NCBI RefSeq assembly: GCF_016031655.1
Contig: NZ_JACCHQ010000008.1
Coordinates: 186,001-250,000 of the forward strand
Length of the DNA: 64,000 nt
Origin: Bradyrhizobium glycinis
GTDB lineage: Bacteria > Pseudomonadota > Alphaproteobacteria > Rhizobiales > Xanthobacteraceae
Reading direction: 5' to 3'
Below the pieces are notes generated by a model. It was given only the letters and a program-made list of their open reading frames with translations, ran no database searches and was not told where the DNA came from. Position numbers and translations under genes: made by a program. Of this stretch, positions 1 through 8,937 are shown piece after piece (the stretch's first letter is position 1; each line of letters opens with the position of its first letter).

Positions 1-575
1 CGGCGGGCCTGGCGCTGCCGCTGCCGGCCTGGCTCACCGTGCCGGTGCCGATCCTTCCCGGCATTCACTATCCCGCCTATCGCCTTGCCATCATCGTGGT
101 GGCCCTGCTCGTTGCGCTCCTGCTCTATCTCGGCGTGATGCGCACCCGCATCGGCATGCTGATCCGGGCCGGCGCATCCAACCGCGAGATGATCGGCGCG
201 CTCGGCATCAACATCAAGCTGCTCTACACGCTGGTCTTCGGGCTCGGCGCCGCGCTCGCCGGCCTTGCCGGGCTGATGCAGGCCCCGATCCTCACCGTGC
301 AGATCGGAATGGGCGAGAACATCCTGATCCTCGCTTTCGTCATCATCGTGATCGGCGGCATCGGCTCGATCCGCGGCGCTTTCCTCGCCGCGATCTTCGT
401 CGGCATGATCGACACGCTCGGCCGCGCCTTCCTGCCCAATCTACTACGGCAGGTGCTGAGCGGCGCCGCCGCATCCACCGCCGCACCCGCGCTGTCCTCC
501 ATGCTGATCTATCTCTTAATGGCGATCGTGCTGGTGGTGCGGCCGGAGGGGCTGTTTCCGGCCAATCGTCGATGA
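1..575 (+). CDS. livH: Branched-chain amino-acid-type ABC transporter permease LivH (5' end cut off by the window)
   Basis: This is the inner-membrane permease of a HAAT-family importer. The visible C-terminal 190 residues are read from base 3 and are mostly membrane helices. They include the stretch GASNREMIGALGIN, a cytoplasmic loop typical of LivH, followed by helices rich in Gly, Ala and Leu. The true start lies before the window, so the GTG at 39 is internal. Its stop overlaps the ATG of livM (ATGA), which indicates one operon. No binding protein (livK) is visible; it may lie upstream. Substrate is unknown. HAAT systems also import aromatic acids and amides, and the aromatic genes nearby make that plausible (inference). 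Confidence 0.88.
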   Translation, partial: AGLALPLPAWLTVPVPILPGIHYPAYRLAIIVVALLVALLLYLGVMRTRIGMLIRAGASNREMIGALGINIKLLYTLVFGLGAALAGLAGLMQAPILTVQIGMGENILILAFVIIVIGGIGSIRGAFLAAIFVGMIDTLGRAFLPNLLRQVLSGAAASTAAPALSSMLIYLLMAIVLVVRPEGLFPANRR

Positions 576-1508
576 AGAGTCTGAGCGTGAGCAAGGCCGT
601 CACGGCCCTGATGCTGGCCGGCCTCGTGCTGCTGCCGCTCTATTCGCAGCTGTCCGGCAACATCTTTATCCTGACGCTGTTCACCCGCATCATTATCCTG
701 GCGCTGGCGGCCGCGAGCCTCAACCTCATCATGGGCTTCGGCGGCATGATGAGCTTCGGCCATGCCGCCTATCTCGGCATCGGCGGCTACGCCGTCGGCA
801 TGCTGGCGCAGGAAGGCATAGGTTCCGGCTTCATCCAGTTTCCGGTCGCGCTCGCGGCCTCCGCGATCTATGCCCTCGTGATCGGCGCGCTCTCGCTTCG
901 CACGCGCGGCGTCTACTTCATCATGATCACGCTGGCCTTTGCCCAGATGGCCTATTACGTCGCCTCGGGGCTGGCGCGTTACGGCGGCGATGACGGCCTC
1001 ACGATTTACAATCGCAGCGACTTCTCCGGCCTCATCAATCTCGGCAATCGCGTGCAGTTCTATTATCTCTGCCTCGCCTGCCTGTTCGGCGTCATCTTCC
1101 TGATCTGGCGCATCGTCAATTCGCGCTTCGGCCTCGTGGTGCAGGGCCTGCGCTCCAACGAGCAGCGCATGCAGGCGATCGGCTTTCCGGCCAAACGCTA
1201 CCAGCTGGTCTGCTTCGTCATATCAGGCACGATGTGCGGCCTCGCCGGCGCGCTGCTCGCCAACAACACCGATTTCGTCAGCCCGGCCGTGATGTACTGG
1301 ACCCGTTCCGGCGACCTCATGGTGATGGTGATCCTGGGCGGCATGGGCACGCTGTTCGGTCCCGTCATGGGAGCGGTGGTGTTCCTGCTGCTGGAGGAGC
1401 TCCTGTCCCAGATCACCGAATATTGGGCGCTGATCATGGGTCCGCTGCTGCTGCTCATCGTGCTGTTCGGCCGCGGCGGCATCATGGGCGTGCTCGGGAG
1501 GGCTGGCC

Positions 1509-1516
<8 letters not shown>
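572..1516 (+). CDS. livM: Branched-chain amino-acid-type ABC transporter permease LivM
   Basis: The second membrane subunit of the HAAT importer, 314 residues, about the usual length for a short LivM. It is strongly hydrophobic throughout. It carries the family stretches AAASLNLIMGFGGMMSFGHA near residue 50 and SNEQRMQAIGFPAKRYQL near residue 210, the latter matching the cytoplasmic loop that contacts the ATPases. Its ATG overlaps the livH stop and its own stop overlaps the livG start, so translation is coupled through the operon. Confidence 0.9.
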
Positions 1517-2268
<752 letters not shown>

Positions 2269-2276
<8 letters not shown>

Positions 2277-2982
2277 CACGCTGCTCGAGGTCGACGGCAT
2301 CGAGACCTGTTACGGCCTATCCCAGGTGCTGTTCGGCCTGTCGCTGTCAATCAAGCCGGGCGAGATGGTCTCGCTGATGGGCCGCAACGGCATGGGCAAG
2401 ACCACCACCATCCGCTCCATCATGGGCCTGACGCCGGCGCGCGCAGGCACCATTCGCTTCGCGGGCGCGGAGGTGCGGCAGCTTCCCTCCTACAGGATTG
2501 CCAAGCTCGGCGTCGGTCTCGTTCCCGAGGGCCGCCAGATCTTCCCGAATCTCACCGTGCGCGAAAACCTCGTCGCAGCCGCGGCCGATCGCTTCAACAG
2601 CGACAATCCCTGGACGCTCGCCGCAATCTACGTGCTGTTCCCGCGCCTTGCCGAGCGTGCGTCCAACATGGGCAACCAGCTCTCAGGCGGCGAGCAGCAG
2701 ATGCTCGCAATCGGCCGCGCGTTGATGACGAATCCAAAACTCCTGATCCTGGACGAGGCGACCGAAGGCCTCGCGCCGCTGATCCGCGAGGAGATCTGGA
2801 ATTGCCTGTCGCTGCTCAAGAGCCGCGGACAGTCGATCCTGGTCGTCGACAAGAACGTCGACCATCTCGCCCGCATCTGCGATCGCCATTACATCATCGA
2901 GCGCGGCAAGACGGTGTGGAGCGGCACCTCCGACGAGCTGATGGCCGCGCCGGACCTGCAGCACAAATATCTGGGAATTTGA
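2269..2982 (+). CDS. livF: Branched-chain amino-acid-type ABC transporter ATPase LivF
   Basis: Second ATPase subunit, 237 residues. Walker A is GRNGMGKT (38-45), the signature is LSGGEQQMLAIGRAL and Walker B is LLILDEATEGL. It is the last gene of the liv operon. A palindromic intergenic repeat starts 15 bases after the stop and probably ends the transcript. Confidence 0.92.
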
Positions 2983-2997
2983 GCTCCGCTCTGTCGG

Positions 2998-3084
2998 CGT
3001 CATTGCGAGCGCAGCGAAGCAATCCAGGCCATCTCCGAGGAAACAGTCTGGATTGCTTCGTCGCAAGGGCTCCTCGCAATGACG
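2998..3084. repeat. Intergenic palindromic repeat, family A, copy 1
   Basis: An imperfect palindrome of about 87 bp. It begins CGTCATTGCGAGCGCAGCG and ends with the complement-like GCTCCTCGCAATGACG, with inner arms GAAGCAATCCAG and CTGGATTGCTTC. Related copies lie at 5536-5623 (inverted) and 52858-52945. It can fold as a long hairpin between the convergent genes livF and the one at 3104, so it may also act as a bidirectional terminator (inference). Confidence 0.85.
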
Positions 3085-3103
3085 CGGAGAGAGCGGTGAG
3101 CTC

Positions 3104-3454
3104 TCACCAATAAATTCCATGCCGATGCAGCTCGCGGATCACGCGCGCCTCGGTGGACGGCTGCCGGCGCTTCGGCTTGGCTGTTTCGGTCGTCGACGCC
3201 GTTGCGGGCCGGGCGGACGTCGTGGCGGCGGGAGCTGTCGAGGCAGGCGCCGTCGATGCAGCTGGTGCGGTCGCCGTCGGCACATTCGTTGCTGGCGGGC
3301 CTTGAGTCGTCTGCGCCGGAACTGGCGTCGCGGTGGCCGGCTGTTCCGCCTGCTGGCTTGCATTGCTGGCCGCCAAGCTGAGGCTCCGCGAGCCTCCGGC
3401 ATTGGCCTGGCTTGCGAGCAGCGACATCGCCGCGATCAGGATCAGCTTGCGCAT
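3104..3454 (-). CDS. Small secreted Ala/Pro/Thr-rich protein of unknown function
   Basis: 116 residues. The start chosen is ATG at 3454 (MRKLILIAAMSLLASQANA), because it gives a clean Sec signal peptide with likely cleavage after ANA. An ATG 15 bases upstream is possible. The mature part is a low-complexity linker of Ala, Pro and Thr, followed by a basic C-terminus (KPKRRQ...RVIRELHRHGIYW). It probably sits in the periplasm as a flexible tether. I do not recognise a domain. Confidence 0.6.
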   Translation of the reverse strand: MRKLILIAAMSLLASQANAGGSRSLSLAASNASQQAEQPATATPVPAQTTQGPPATNVPTATAPAASTAPASTAPAATTSARPATASTTETAKPKRRQPSTEARVIRELHRHGIYW

Positions 3455-3512
3455 GGCAATCCCCGTCATCTGGTCAATCGATCTTACCTAATTCCCGCGG
3501 GCTTCATGGGCC

Positions 3513-3599
3513 TCAACGCGCGAGGCGGTGCACGCCGATCTCGATCAGGGTGGTCCGGCAGGACAGGCGATAGATCAGGCTGAAAAGTCGACCCCACAT
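3513..3599 (-). CDS. Candidate 28-residue small protein with strong ribosome binding site
   Basis: A short ORF reading MWGRLFSLIYRLS and then CRTTLIEIGVHRLAR. Its ATG at 3599 is preceded by AAAGGAG with a spacing of about 7 bases, one of the best Shine-Dalgarno sites in the window. The N-terminal half could form an amphipathic or membrane helix. Upstream lies a 17-bp perfect inverted repeat (3651-3667). It is too small for usual gene calling. No homology is known to me, so the support is the ribosome binding site and the composition. Confidence 0.4.
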   Translation of the reverse strand: MWGRLFSLIYRLSCRTTLIEIGVHRLAR

Positions 3600-3650
3600 G
3601 ACCGAACTCCTTTGTTGATCATTGGAGAGCGTTATACGCCGCCTGCCTTT

Positions 3651-3667
3651 CCGGCGTTTTTCGCCGG
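3651..3667. repeat. Short perfect inverted repeat (6-bp arms, T5 loop)
   Basis: CCGGCG, five T, CGCCGG. It lies about 50 bases upstream of the small ORF that starts at 3599. It could be a hairpin in that leader or a weak terminator on either strand. Confidence 0.45.
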
Positions 3668-3859
3668 ATGAGGAAATGGCTTCGTCCGGGGCTGGCGCGA
3701 TGTCGTCGGAACAGTCCGGAAGAAGTCGCCTCACGGGGGCGTGAAGCAGCGCGCCGATCGAGTCCGGACCGGATTCCGATAGAGGCCGGTAGTTGTCCCG
3801 AGATGAAGCGTGCGCAGCGCGGCAGTAACGTGCGAGCGGCCTTCAGACCCGGTTATTGT

Positions 3860-4021
3860 ATGAGTTCCGATCGCGAAGACGATCCGCCGATCCTCATCTG
3901 CTCAAAATGCGGGCGCCCAATGAAGTTCCTGGCGACACTACCTGGAATAGTCACGCTGCCTGCGGAGCACGTCTTTCATTGCGTCCAGTGCCGTCGGGTG
4001 GACACGATTCGGCTGAAGTGA
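3860..4021 (+). CDS. Small zinc-ribbon-like protein
   Basis: 53 residues from ATG at 3860. It contains two Cys pairs, CSKCGRPM and FHCVQCRRVD, spaced like a C4 zinc ribbon. A longer reading from 3668 exists, but its extra part is Arg-rich and looks non-coding. Proteins of this kind are common small hypotheticals in Bradyrhizobium (general knowledge). Function is unknown; zinc binding is inferred from the four Cys. Confidence 0.55.
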   Translation: MSSDREDDPPILICSKCGRPMKFLATLPGIVTLPAEHVFHCVQCRRVDTIRLK

Positions 4022-4051
4022 GGCGCCGGTGCCGGGTCGAACCGGACTTGC

Positions 4052-5488
4052 TCAAAACATCTCGAAATATTCGCGATGCTCCCAGTCGGTCACTTCCGAC
4101 AGGAAGCGATCGATCTCGGCGTTTTTGATGTGGGTGTAGTAATCGACGAATTCGGCCCCGAGCTTCTCGCGGAAGAACGGATCGTCCTTCAGTGCAGAGA
4201 CCGCATCGCGCAAGCTTTTCGGCAATGGCGGCGCCTTGGTCTCGTAGGGCGCGTCGGCTGAGGGGCCGGGATCGAGCTTGCGGTTGACGCCATCGAGTCC
4301 GGAGAGAATCTGCGAGGCCATGTAGAGATAGGGATTGGCCGCGGGCTCGCCAATGCGGTTCTCCAGGCGCGTGGCGACATCACCCGCGCCGCCGAGCACG
4401 CGGATCATCACGCCGCGATTGTCGCGGCCCCAGATCGCGCGATCGGGCGCCAGCGAATAGGAGCGATAGCGCTTGTAGCCGTTGATGGTGGGCGTGGTGA
4501 ACAATGTCGAGGCGCGGGCGTGATCGAGCAGGCCGGCGAGGTAGGACTTGCCGAACGCGCTGAGCGGTTCGCTGCCGTCTTTCGCCATGAACAAATTGTC
4601 GCCGCTGGCGCGCGAGACCACTGACTGGTGCAGGTGCCAGCCGCTCGCGAACGCGTTCGGCAGCTTCGGTCGGCACATGAAGGTGGCGTGATAGCCATGG
4701 CGGCGCGCGATCTGCTTCACCGCGCTGCGGAACAGCACCATGTTGTCGGCGGGCTCGAGGCCCTTCTTCGGCTGGAACGTGAATTCGCACTGGCTCGGCC
4801 CGAACTCGACCTCGACCGAGCGCAACGGCAGCCCCAGCGCAATGATGTCGCGGCGCAAGATCTCCAGCACCGGCTCCATCTGATCGAAGCGCTGCTCGGT
4901 GAGATATTGATAGCCGTGGCTGAGCAGGCTGACCGAGGGCGGCGTGCCGGGCTGTCCTGCGTCTTCCGCGCGCATGTGCGGATCGTCGAGCCTGAAGATG
5001 TGGAATTCCACTTCGAGCCCCGCCACAAAATCGTAGCCGCGCGCGCCGAGCTCGTCGAGGACGCGCTTGTATAGCCCGCGCGTCGCGAACGGCACGGGAC
5101 GGCCGTCGTTGAAATAGAGGTCGCACAGCACCCAGCCCGTGGTGGGCGCCCACGGCAGCACGCGAAACGTGGTGGGATCGGCGACCATGAGAACGTCGGC
5201 CGCGCCCTCCATCTCCTTCATGCCGAAGCCGCCGCCTGCCGTGAACACCGGGAATACCGTGCGGTGCGAGGTATCCTTGGCCAGCATGGTGGTGGTGATG
5301 GAGCAGCCGCTCTCCAGCGAGGCGATCGCCTCGGACGAGACGATGGTCTTTCCGCGCAAGATGCCGTGCTGGTCGGGGAAGGCGAGGCGGATGACCTCGA
5401 GGTTCTTCTCCTCGGCGATGCGGCGCATGCGCTGGGCTGCGTCCCTCTGCTCATCCGACCACAGCGCATGGTGCGCGACGAAAGTCAC
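4052..5488 (-). CDS. Glutamine-synthetase-family ligase (type III-like, probably gamma-glutamyl-amine ligase)
   Basis: 478 residues with glutamine-synthetase catalytic-fold features. These are the metal/ATP motif LEVEFHIF (158-165), SVEVEFGPSQCEF near 225-235, the ATP-loop equivalent ASGWHLHQS (281-289), NGYKRYRSYS, the Arg-bearing WGRDNRGVMIR near 353-363, and ENRIGEPAANPYLYM. The GTG start has GGGAG about 7 bases upstream. Divergent family members ligate glutamate to amines rather than ammonia. It lies downstream of a Rieske oxygenase on the same strand, separated by about 150 bases that hold a palindromic repeat. That pairing recalls aniline/alkylamine pathways (AtdA1, IpuC), in which the amine is gamma-glutamylated before oxygenation. 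Substrate unknown. Confidence 0.85.
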   Translation of the reverse strand: MTFVAHHALWSDEQRDAAQRMRRIAEEKNLEVIRLAFPDQHGILRGKTIVSSEAIASLESGCSITTTMLAKDTSHRTVFPVFTAGGGFGMKEMEGAADVLMVADPTTFRVLPWAPTTGWVLCDLYFNDGRPVPFATRGLYKRVLDELGARGYDFVAGLEVEFHIFRLDDPHMRAEDAGQPGTPPSVSLLSHGYQYLTEQRFDQMEPVLEILRRDIIALGLPLRSVEVEFGPSQCEFTFQPKKGLEPADNMVLFRSAVKQIARRHGYHATFMCRPKLPNAFASGWHLHQSVVSRASGDNLFMAKDGSEPLSAFGKSYLAGLLDHARASTLFTTPTINGYKRYRSYSLAPDRAIWGRDNRGVMIRVLGGAGDVATRLENRIGEPAANPYLYMASQILSGLDGVNRKLDPGPSADAPYETKAPPLPKSLRDAVSALKDDPFFREKLGAEFVDYYTHIKNAEIDRFLSEVTDWEHREYFEMF

Positions 5489-5535
5489 TTTGCTACTCCC
5501 TCAGTCGTGAGGCGCGAAGCATGCGCCACATTCTC

Positions 5536-5623
5536 CGTCATTGCGAGGAGCTCTTGCGACGAAGCAATCCAGAAATTCATCGGCGGTAACAGTCCGGATT
5601 GCTTCGCTGCGCTCGCAATGACG
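5536..5623. repeat. Intergenic palindromic repeat, family A, copy 2 (inverted)
   Basis: This is the same element as at 2998-3084 in the opposite orientation. It starts CGTCATTGCGAGGAGCTC and ends GCGCTCGCAATGACG. It lies between the Rieske oxygenase and the ligase of the same operon, so the mRNA of that operon would carry a long hairpin that could separate expression of the two genes. Confidence 0.85.
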
Positions 5624-5640
5624 AGGATAGGCCGTCATCC

Positions 5641-6999
5641 TCACTCCGCTGCCGTCAACCGGTGCACGTTGTCCGCGATCTCCTTTGGCACCGGCGCGGT
5701 CCACGGCGCGCCGCGGCGGCGCTTGACGTCGACTTCCATCCAATAGGTCTCCCAACCCCGCGTCGGTCCGATGCCGTCCATCGTCGCCGGGCCCTGAATG
5801 CTGCGCGCATTGGCTTCGTCCAAAAACAGCAACGGCTTCTCGCCGCCCTGGACCTTCTCGATCTCCTGCCGCAGCAGACGGCGGTATTGCACGATCGCCT
5901 TGTCTGATTGTCCGAGATGCTCCTTGGTGCGGTCCTGGATCGCGCCCATCGATTCCACCGCCCACTGGTCGTGAACGTTGATGTCGTTGCCCATGCCGGT
6001 ATAGGTCGCGGTCTGCTGCTCGTGCGGATCAAAGCCGTAATCGTTGCTGCGGTTCTTGCGCGAGATGTAGTCGGGCAGCTCATAGAGCTCGAGCCGCTGG
6101 TCGCGCATCTTCTGCTTGTCGACCGGGTTCGAATAGCTCGTGAAGATCGCATACCAGTAGCAGTTCTCGTCATCGACCGGCACGTGCCATTGCGTGATCG
6201 TCATCTCCGTGCTCATGGGGATGACGAAGCCGTGCGGAAAGAGTTGGTTGGTGACGCGCACATGGGTGCGCTCCTGGTCGATCTCGCGCAGCGCGATCAG
6301 GCGCAGGCCGTATTCGGTGTGCTCGACATTGATGATCGGGCGATCGTATTCACGCAGGATTTTCGTCATCGGCAGATCGCTGCCGGCGGAGGCGCCGCGG
6401 AACTGCTTGCCGTAAGCCGTCGAGGTGTCCTCGTCCTCGAAGAAGCGGTGCAGATAGGAGGCGTGGGCGGGATCGATGCCGACTTCAAGCGCCTGCAGCC
6501 AGTTGCAGGCCATGTGGCCCTTGAAGGCAAAGGTGTGCGTGCCGGGTGCAACAAAGCAGTCGATCTCCGCGAATGCGGGCGGGGCGCCTTCGCCTAGATA
6601 AGCCCAGAGGATGCCGCTCTTCTCGACCACGGGATAGGAGCGCTGGCGGATGTTCTGACAGAGCTTCGAATCCTTCGGCTCGGCCGGCGTCTCGATGCAC
6701 TGGCCGGTGGCGTCGAACAGCCAGCCATGGAAGGCGCAGCGCAGGCCGCCATGCTCGAGCCGCCCGAAGGCGAGGTCGGCGCCGCGATGGGCGCAGTGGC
6801 GGTCGATCAGGCCGTAGCGCCCGGTCTCGTCGCGGAACAGCACCAGGTTCTCGCCCAGCAATTTGACGGGCCGGATCGGCCGCGCGCCCTCCAGCTCATC
6901 CACCAGCGCCGCTGGCTGCCAGTAGCTCCGCATCAGCTTGCCGCAGGGCTCCTTCGGCCCGGTGCGGGTGATCAGGTCGTTCTGCTCCTGGCTCATCAT
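5641..6999 (-). CDS. Rieske non-haem iron aromatic-ring oxygenase, alpha subunit (phthalate-dioxygenase-like)
   Basis: 452 residues. The Rieske [2Fe-2S] centre is C69-x-H71 and C88-x2-H91 (HCAHRGAD and CAFHGW). The mononuclear iron site is likely D176/H179/H184 in VGIDPAHASYLH. Length and C-terminal layout resemble single-component alpha subunits of the phthalate/phenoxybenzoate group. These need a separate reductase and have no beta subunit, and none is seen nearby. It is the first gene of a minus-strand operon with the glutamine-synthetase-like ligase and is divergent from an IclR regulator. An aromatic or amine-derived substrate is likely, but identity is not shown. The next ATG (6996) is equally possible. 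Confidence 0.87.
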   Translation of the reverse strand: MMSQEQNDLITRTGPKEPCGKLMRSYWQPAALVDELEGARPIRPVKLLGENLVLFRDETGRYGLIDRHCAHRGADLAFGRLEHGGLRCAFHGWLFDATGQCIETPAEPKDSKLCQNIRQRSYPVVEKSGILWAYLGEGAPPAFAEIDCFVAPGTHTFAFKGHMACNWLQALEVGIDPAHASYLHRFFEDEDTSTAYGKQFRGASAGSDLPMTKILREYDRPIINVEHTEYGLRLIALREIDQERTHVRVTNQLFPHGFVIPMSTEMTITQWHVPVDDENCYWYAIFTSYSNPVDKQKMRDQRLELYELPDYISRKNRSNDYGFDPHEQQTATYTGMGNDINVHDQWAVESMGAIQDRTKEHLGQSDKAIVQYRRLLRQEIEKVQGGEKPLLFLDEANARSIQGPATMDGIGPTRGWETYWMEVDVKRRRGAPWTAPVPKEIADNVHRLTAAE

Positions 7000-7031
7000 G
7001 GCGGTCGCGTCCTTTTCTGGAGAAGCGGTTT

Positions 7032-7046
7032 GTTCGCCTATTGAAC
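7032..7046. promoter_or_regulatory. Candidate IclR operator between the Rieske and iclR genes
   Basis: The inverted repeat GTTCGCCTATTGAAC (GTTC-N7-GAAC) lies 33 bases upstream of the Rieske gene. It is embedded in a second, longer repeat, TTCGCC (7034-7039) and GGCGAA (7051-7056). IclR-family regulators bind short palindromes in such divergent spacers, so this is the expected site for the adjacent regulator (inference). Confidence 0.5.
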
Positions 7047-7112
7047 GAATGGGCGAATTATGACATGCCTTTAACCGGCAGCAAGCACTATTTTGCAGGA
7101 CTATCCGAGCCC

Positions 7113-7898
7113 ATGCCCAAGCTGAAACGGAACGAGACTGACGAGCGGGCGACGGATTTCGTCGAGGCCCTCGACCGCGGGCTGCGCCTCCTGCAGTGCT
7201 TCGGCACCAATGCCGGCCCGATGACGCTGAGCGATCTCGCCCGCGCTGCCGCTCTGCCGCGTGCGACGGCGCGGCGCATGCTGTTCACGCTGCAGCGTGC
7301 CGGTTTCGTCAGCGGCGACGGCAAGCTGTTCTCGCTGACGCCGCACGTGCTGACGCTGGCTGCGTCCTATTTGCGATCCAGCCAGCTCGTCACGGTGCTG
7401 CAACCGGTGCTCGATCGCGTTGCGACGGCGGCGAATGAAATCTCCTCGCTGGCCGTGCTCGACGGCGACGAGGTCGTGTTCATCGCCCGCAGCAGCCCGA
7501 CACGCCTGTTCTCCGGCGGGCTCGAGATCGGCTACCGCCTGCCTTCCTTCTGCACCTCGGTCGGCCGCGCCATGCTCGGCCAGCTCGACGACGCCGATCT
7601 CGCCGCGCGTCTGAAGACGATGAAGCGGGAGGCCTTGACGCCGCAGACGATGACTGACCCGAAGGTGCTGCTCGCGCGCATTGCTGCCGACCGCGCCCAG
7701 GGCTATGCCCTGGTCGATCGCGAGGCCGAGCCGCATTTCCGCTCGATCTCGGTCCCCGTTCGCCGCTACGACGGCATCATCGTCGCCGCCATCAACATGG
7801 GCGCCCATGTCGACCGCGTGCCGGCGCAGGAGCTGATCGACCGTTTCCTGCCGTTGCTGCGGGACGGCACGGAGGCGGTGCGTTCGCAGCTTCTATAG
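7113..7898 (+). CDS. IclR-family transcriptional regulator (PcaU/PobR-like)
   Basis: 261 residues from the ATG at 7113 (MPKLKRNETDERA). Upstream in-frame starts at 7041 (TTG) and 7065 are possible, but 7041 would overlap the candidate operator. The N-terminal winged HTH is around residues 15-75 (MTLSDLARAAALPRATARRM). The C-terminal IclR effector domain runs from about 85 to 255, with the PcaU-type stretch GLEIGYRLPSFCTSVGRAML. PcaU/PobR relatives respond to aromatic acids. It probably controls the divergent Rieske-ligase operon. Confidence 0.88.
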   Translation: MPKLKRNETDERATDFVEALDRGLRLLQCFGTNAGPMTLSDLARAAALPRATARRMLFTLQRAGFVSGDGKLFSLTPHVLTLAASYLRSSQLVTVLQPVLDRVATAANEISSLAVLDGDEVVFIARSSPTRLFSGGLEIGYRLPSFCTSVGRAMLGQLDDADLAARLKTMKREALTPQTMTDPKVLLARIAADRAQGYALVDREAEPHFRSISVPVRRYDGIIVAAINMGAHVDRVPAQELIDRFLPLLRDGTEAVRSQLL

Positions 7899-7963
7899 CT
7901 GCTCCCGCCGCCTCGAAATGGGTGCTATAATAGTCGCGAACACAAGAGAACAGGGAGGACACC

Positions 7964-8296
7964 ATGAACCACACCATGGTTCCCAGTGATCGCGTGGAGC
8001 ACGTCGCCGTCTACGGACGCGACGGCACGAAGCTCGGCACGATCGAGCGACTGATGCTCGACAAGATGAGCGGAACGGTCGCCTACGCCGTCATCAAGAC
8101 CGGCGGGCTGCTCGGCACCCATCACCACTATCCGCTGCAGTGGAGCGCGCTGAAATACGATCCAAGGCGCCAGGCCTTCCAGACCGAGCTGACGCTGGAG
8201 GAGCTCAGCAGCGGCCCGTGCGAGTTCGATGGCGATGCGTTCGACTGGGGCGACCGCTCGCGGCCGTACCCGCATCCGCATTACTGGTCGATCTAG
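7964..8296 (+). CDS. PRC-barrel domain protein
   Basis: 110 residues with SD GGGAGGA before the ATG. Residues 10-75 match a PRC-barrel (RVEHVAVYGRDGTKLGTIERLMLD...VAYAVIKTGGLLG). The Gly-Tyr/His-rich C-terminus ends DRSRPYPHPHYWSI. Such small PRC-barrel proteins are widespread in Bradyrhizobium. They are stress-associated and have no established biochemical role. Confidence 0.8.
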   Translation: MNHTMVPSDRVEHVAVYGRDGTKLGTIERLMLDKMSGTVAYAVIKTGGLLGTHHHYPLQWSALKYDPRRQAFQTELTLEELSSGPCEFDGDAFDWGDRSRPYPHPHYWSI

Positions 8297-8382
8297 CCGG
8301 GAAACGGCCGGCCAGCTCGCATTCTCGGCGCGGACGCGGCTGGCTCAAGCGGCGGCCGATGGTTGTCCGACGCGAGCGCCCG

Positions 8383-8814
8383 CTATCCGGCGAGCGGCTG
8401 CTCGCCGACCTTGGGCCAATAGGTGCCGAAGCTCCAGAGCCCGCCCTCCGGATCGCGTGCGGCGAAATCGCGGCTGCCATAATCGGTCGTGTAGGGCTCC
8501 ATCTCGATCTGCGCACCGGCGGCTTTCACCTTTTGATAGAGCGCGTCGGGATCATCGACAGCCAGATAGACGGCGTCCGTCCGCCGGGCGTCGATGTCGC
8601 CAATCAGTTTGGCGTAGGCGTCGTCGCGATGCGCGCCCAGCATGAGGATCGACGATCCGAACGCCAGTTCGGCGTGAACGACCGTGCCGTCCTTTCGGTA
8701 CACCACCCGTTCGGCAAAGCCGAGAACGTTCTTCAGCCAGGCGATCATCGCCTCCGCATCCTTGCAGCGCATGGTGTGGTAGAGGCGGGGCGCTTCGTAA
8801 ACGTTTTGGTTCAT
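8383..8814 (-). CDS. VOC-family (glyoxalase/bleomycin-resistance fold) protein
   Basis: 143 residues. The ATG at 8814 was chosen because GGAGAG lies just upstream; a TTG at 8826 is in frame. Two beta-alpha-beta-beta-beta units are apparent, from LYHTMRCKDAEAMIAWLKNVLGF to AHELAFGSSILMLG-like strands, and from AVYLAVDDPDALYQKVKAAGA to DYGSRDFAARDPEGGLWSFGTY. The last motif is the classic VOC C-terminal signature. Metal ligands and substrate cannot be assigned. It lies 123 bases downstream of an AraC regulator on the same strand. Confidence 0.82.
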   Translation of the reverse strand: MNQNVYEAPRLYHTMRCKDAEAMIAWLKNVLGFAERVVYRKDGTVVHAELAFGSSILMLGAHRDDAYAKLIGDIDARRTDAVYLAVDDPDALYQKVKAAGAQIEMEPYTTDYGSRDFAARDPEGGLWSFGTYWPKVGEQPLAG

Positions 8815-8937
8815 GGCACTCTCCAAGCTCGTTGCGAGACGTCCAACGTAAGTCCTTTTGAGAGGCCGACCTTAGTTCGGATCACGGCGGCCGGCTTGAA
8901 CAAATGGGACTTGCCCGAGGCTGGCGCTGTTTCGGCG

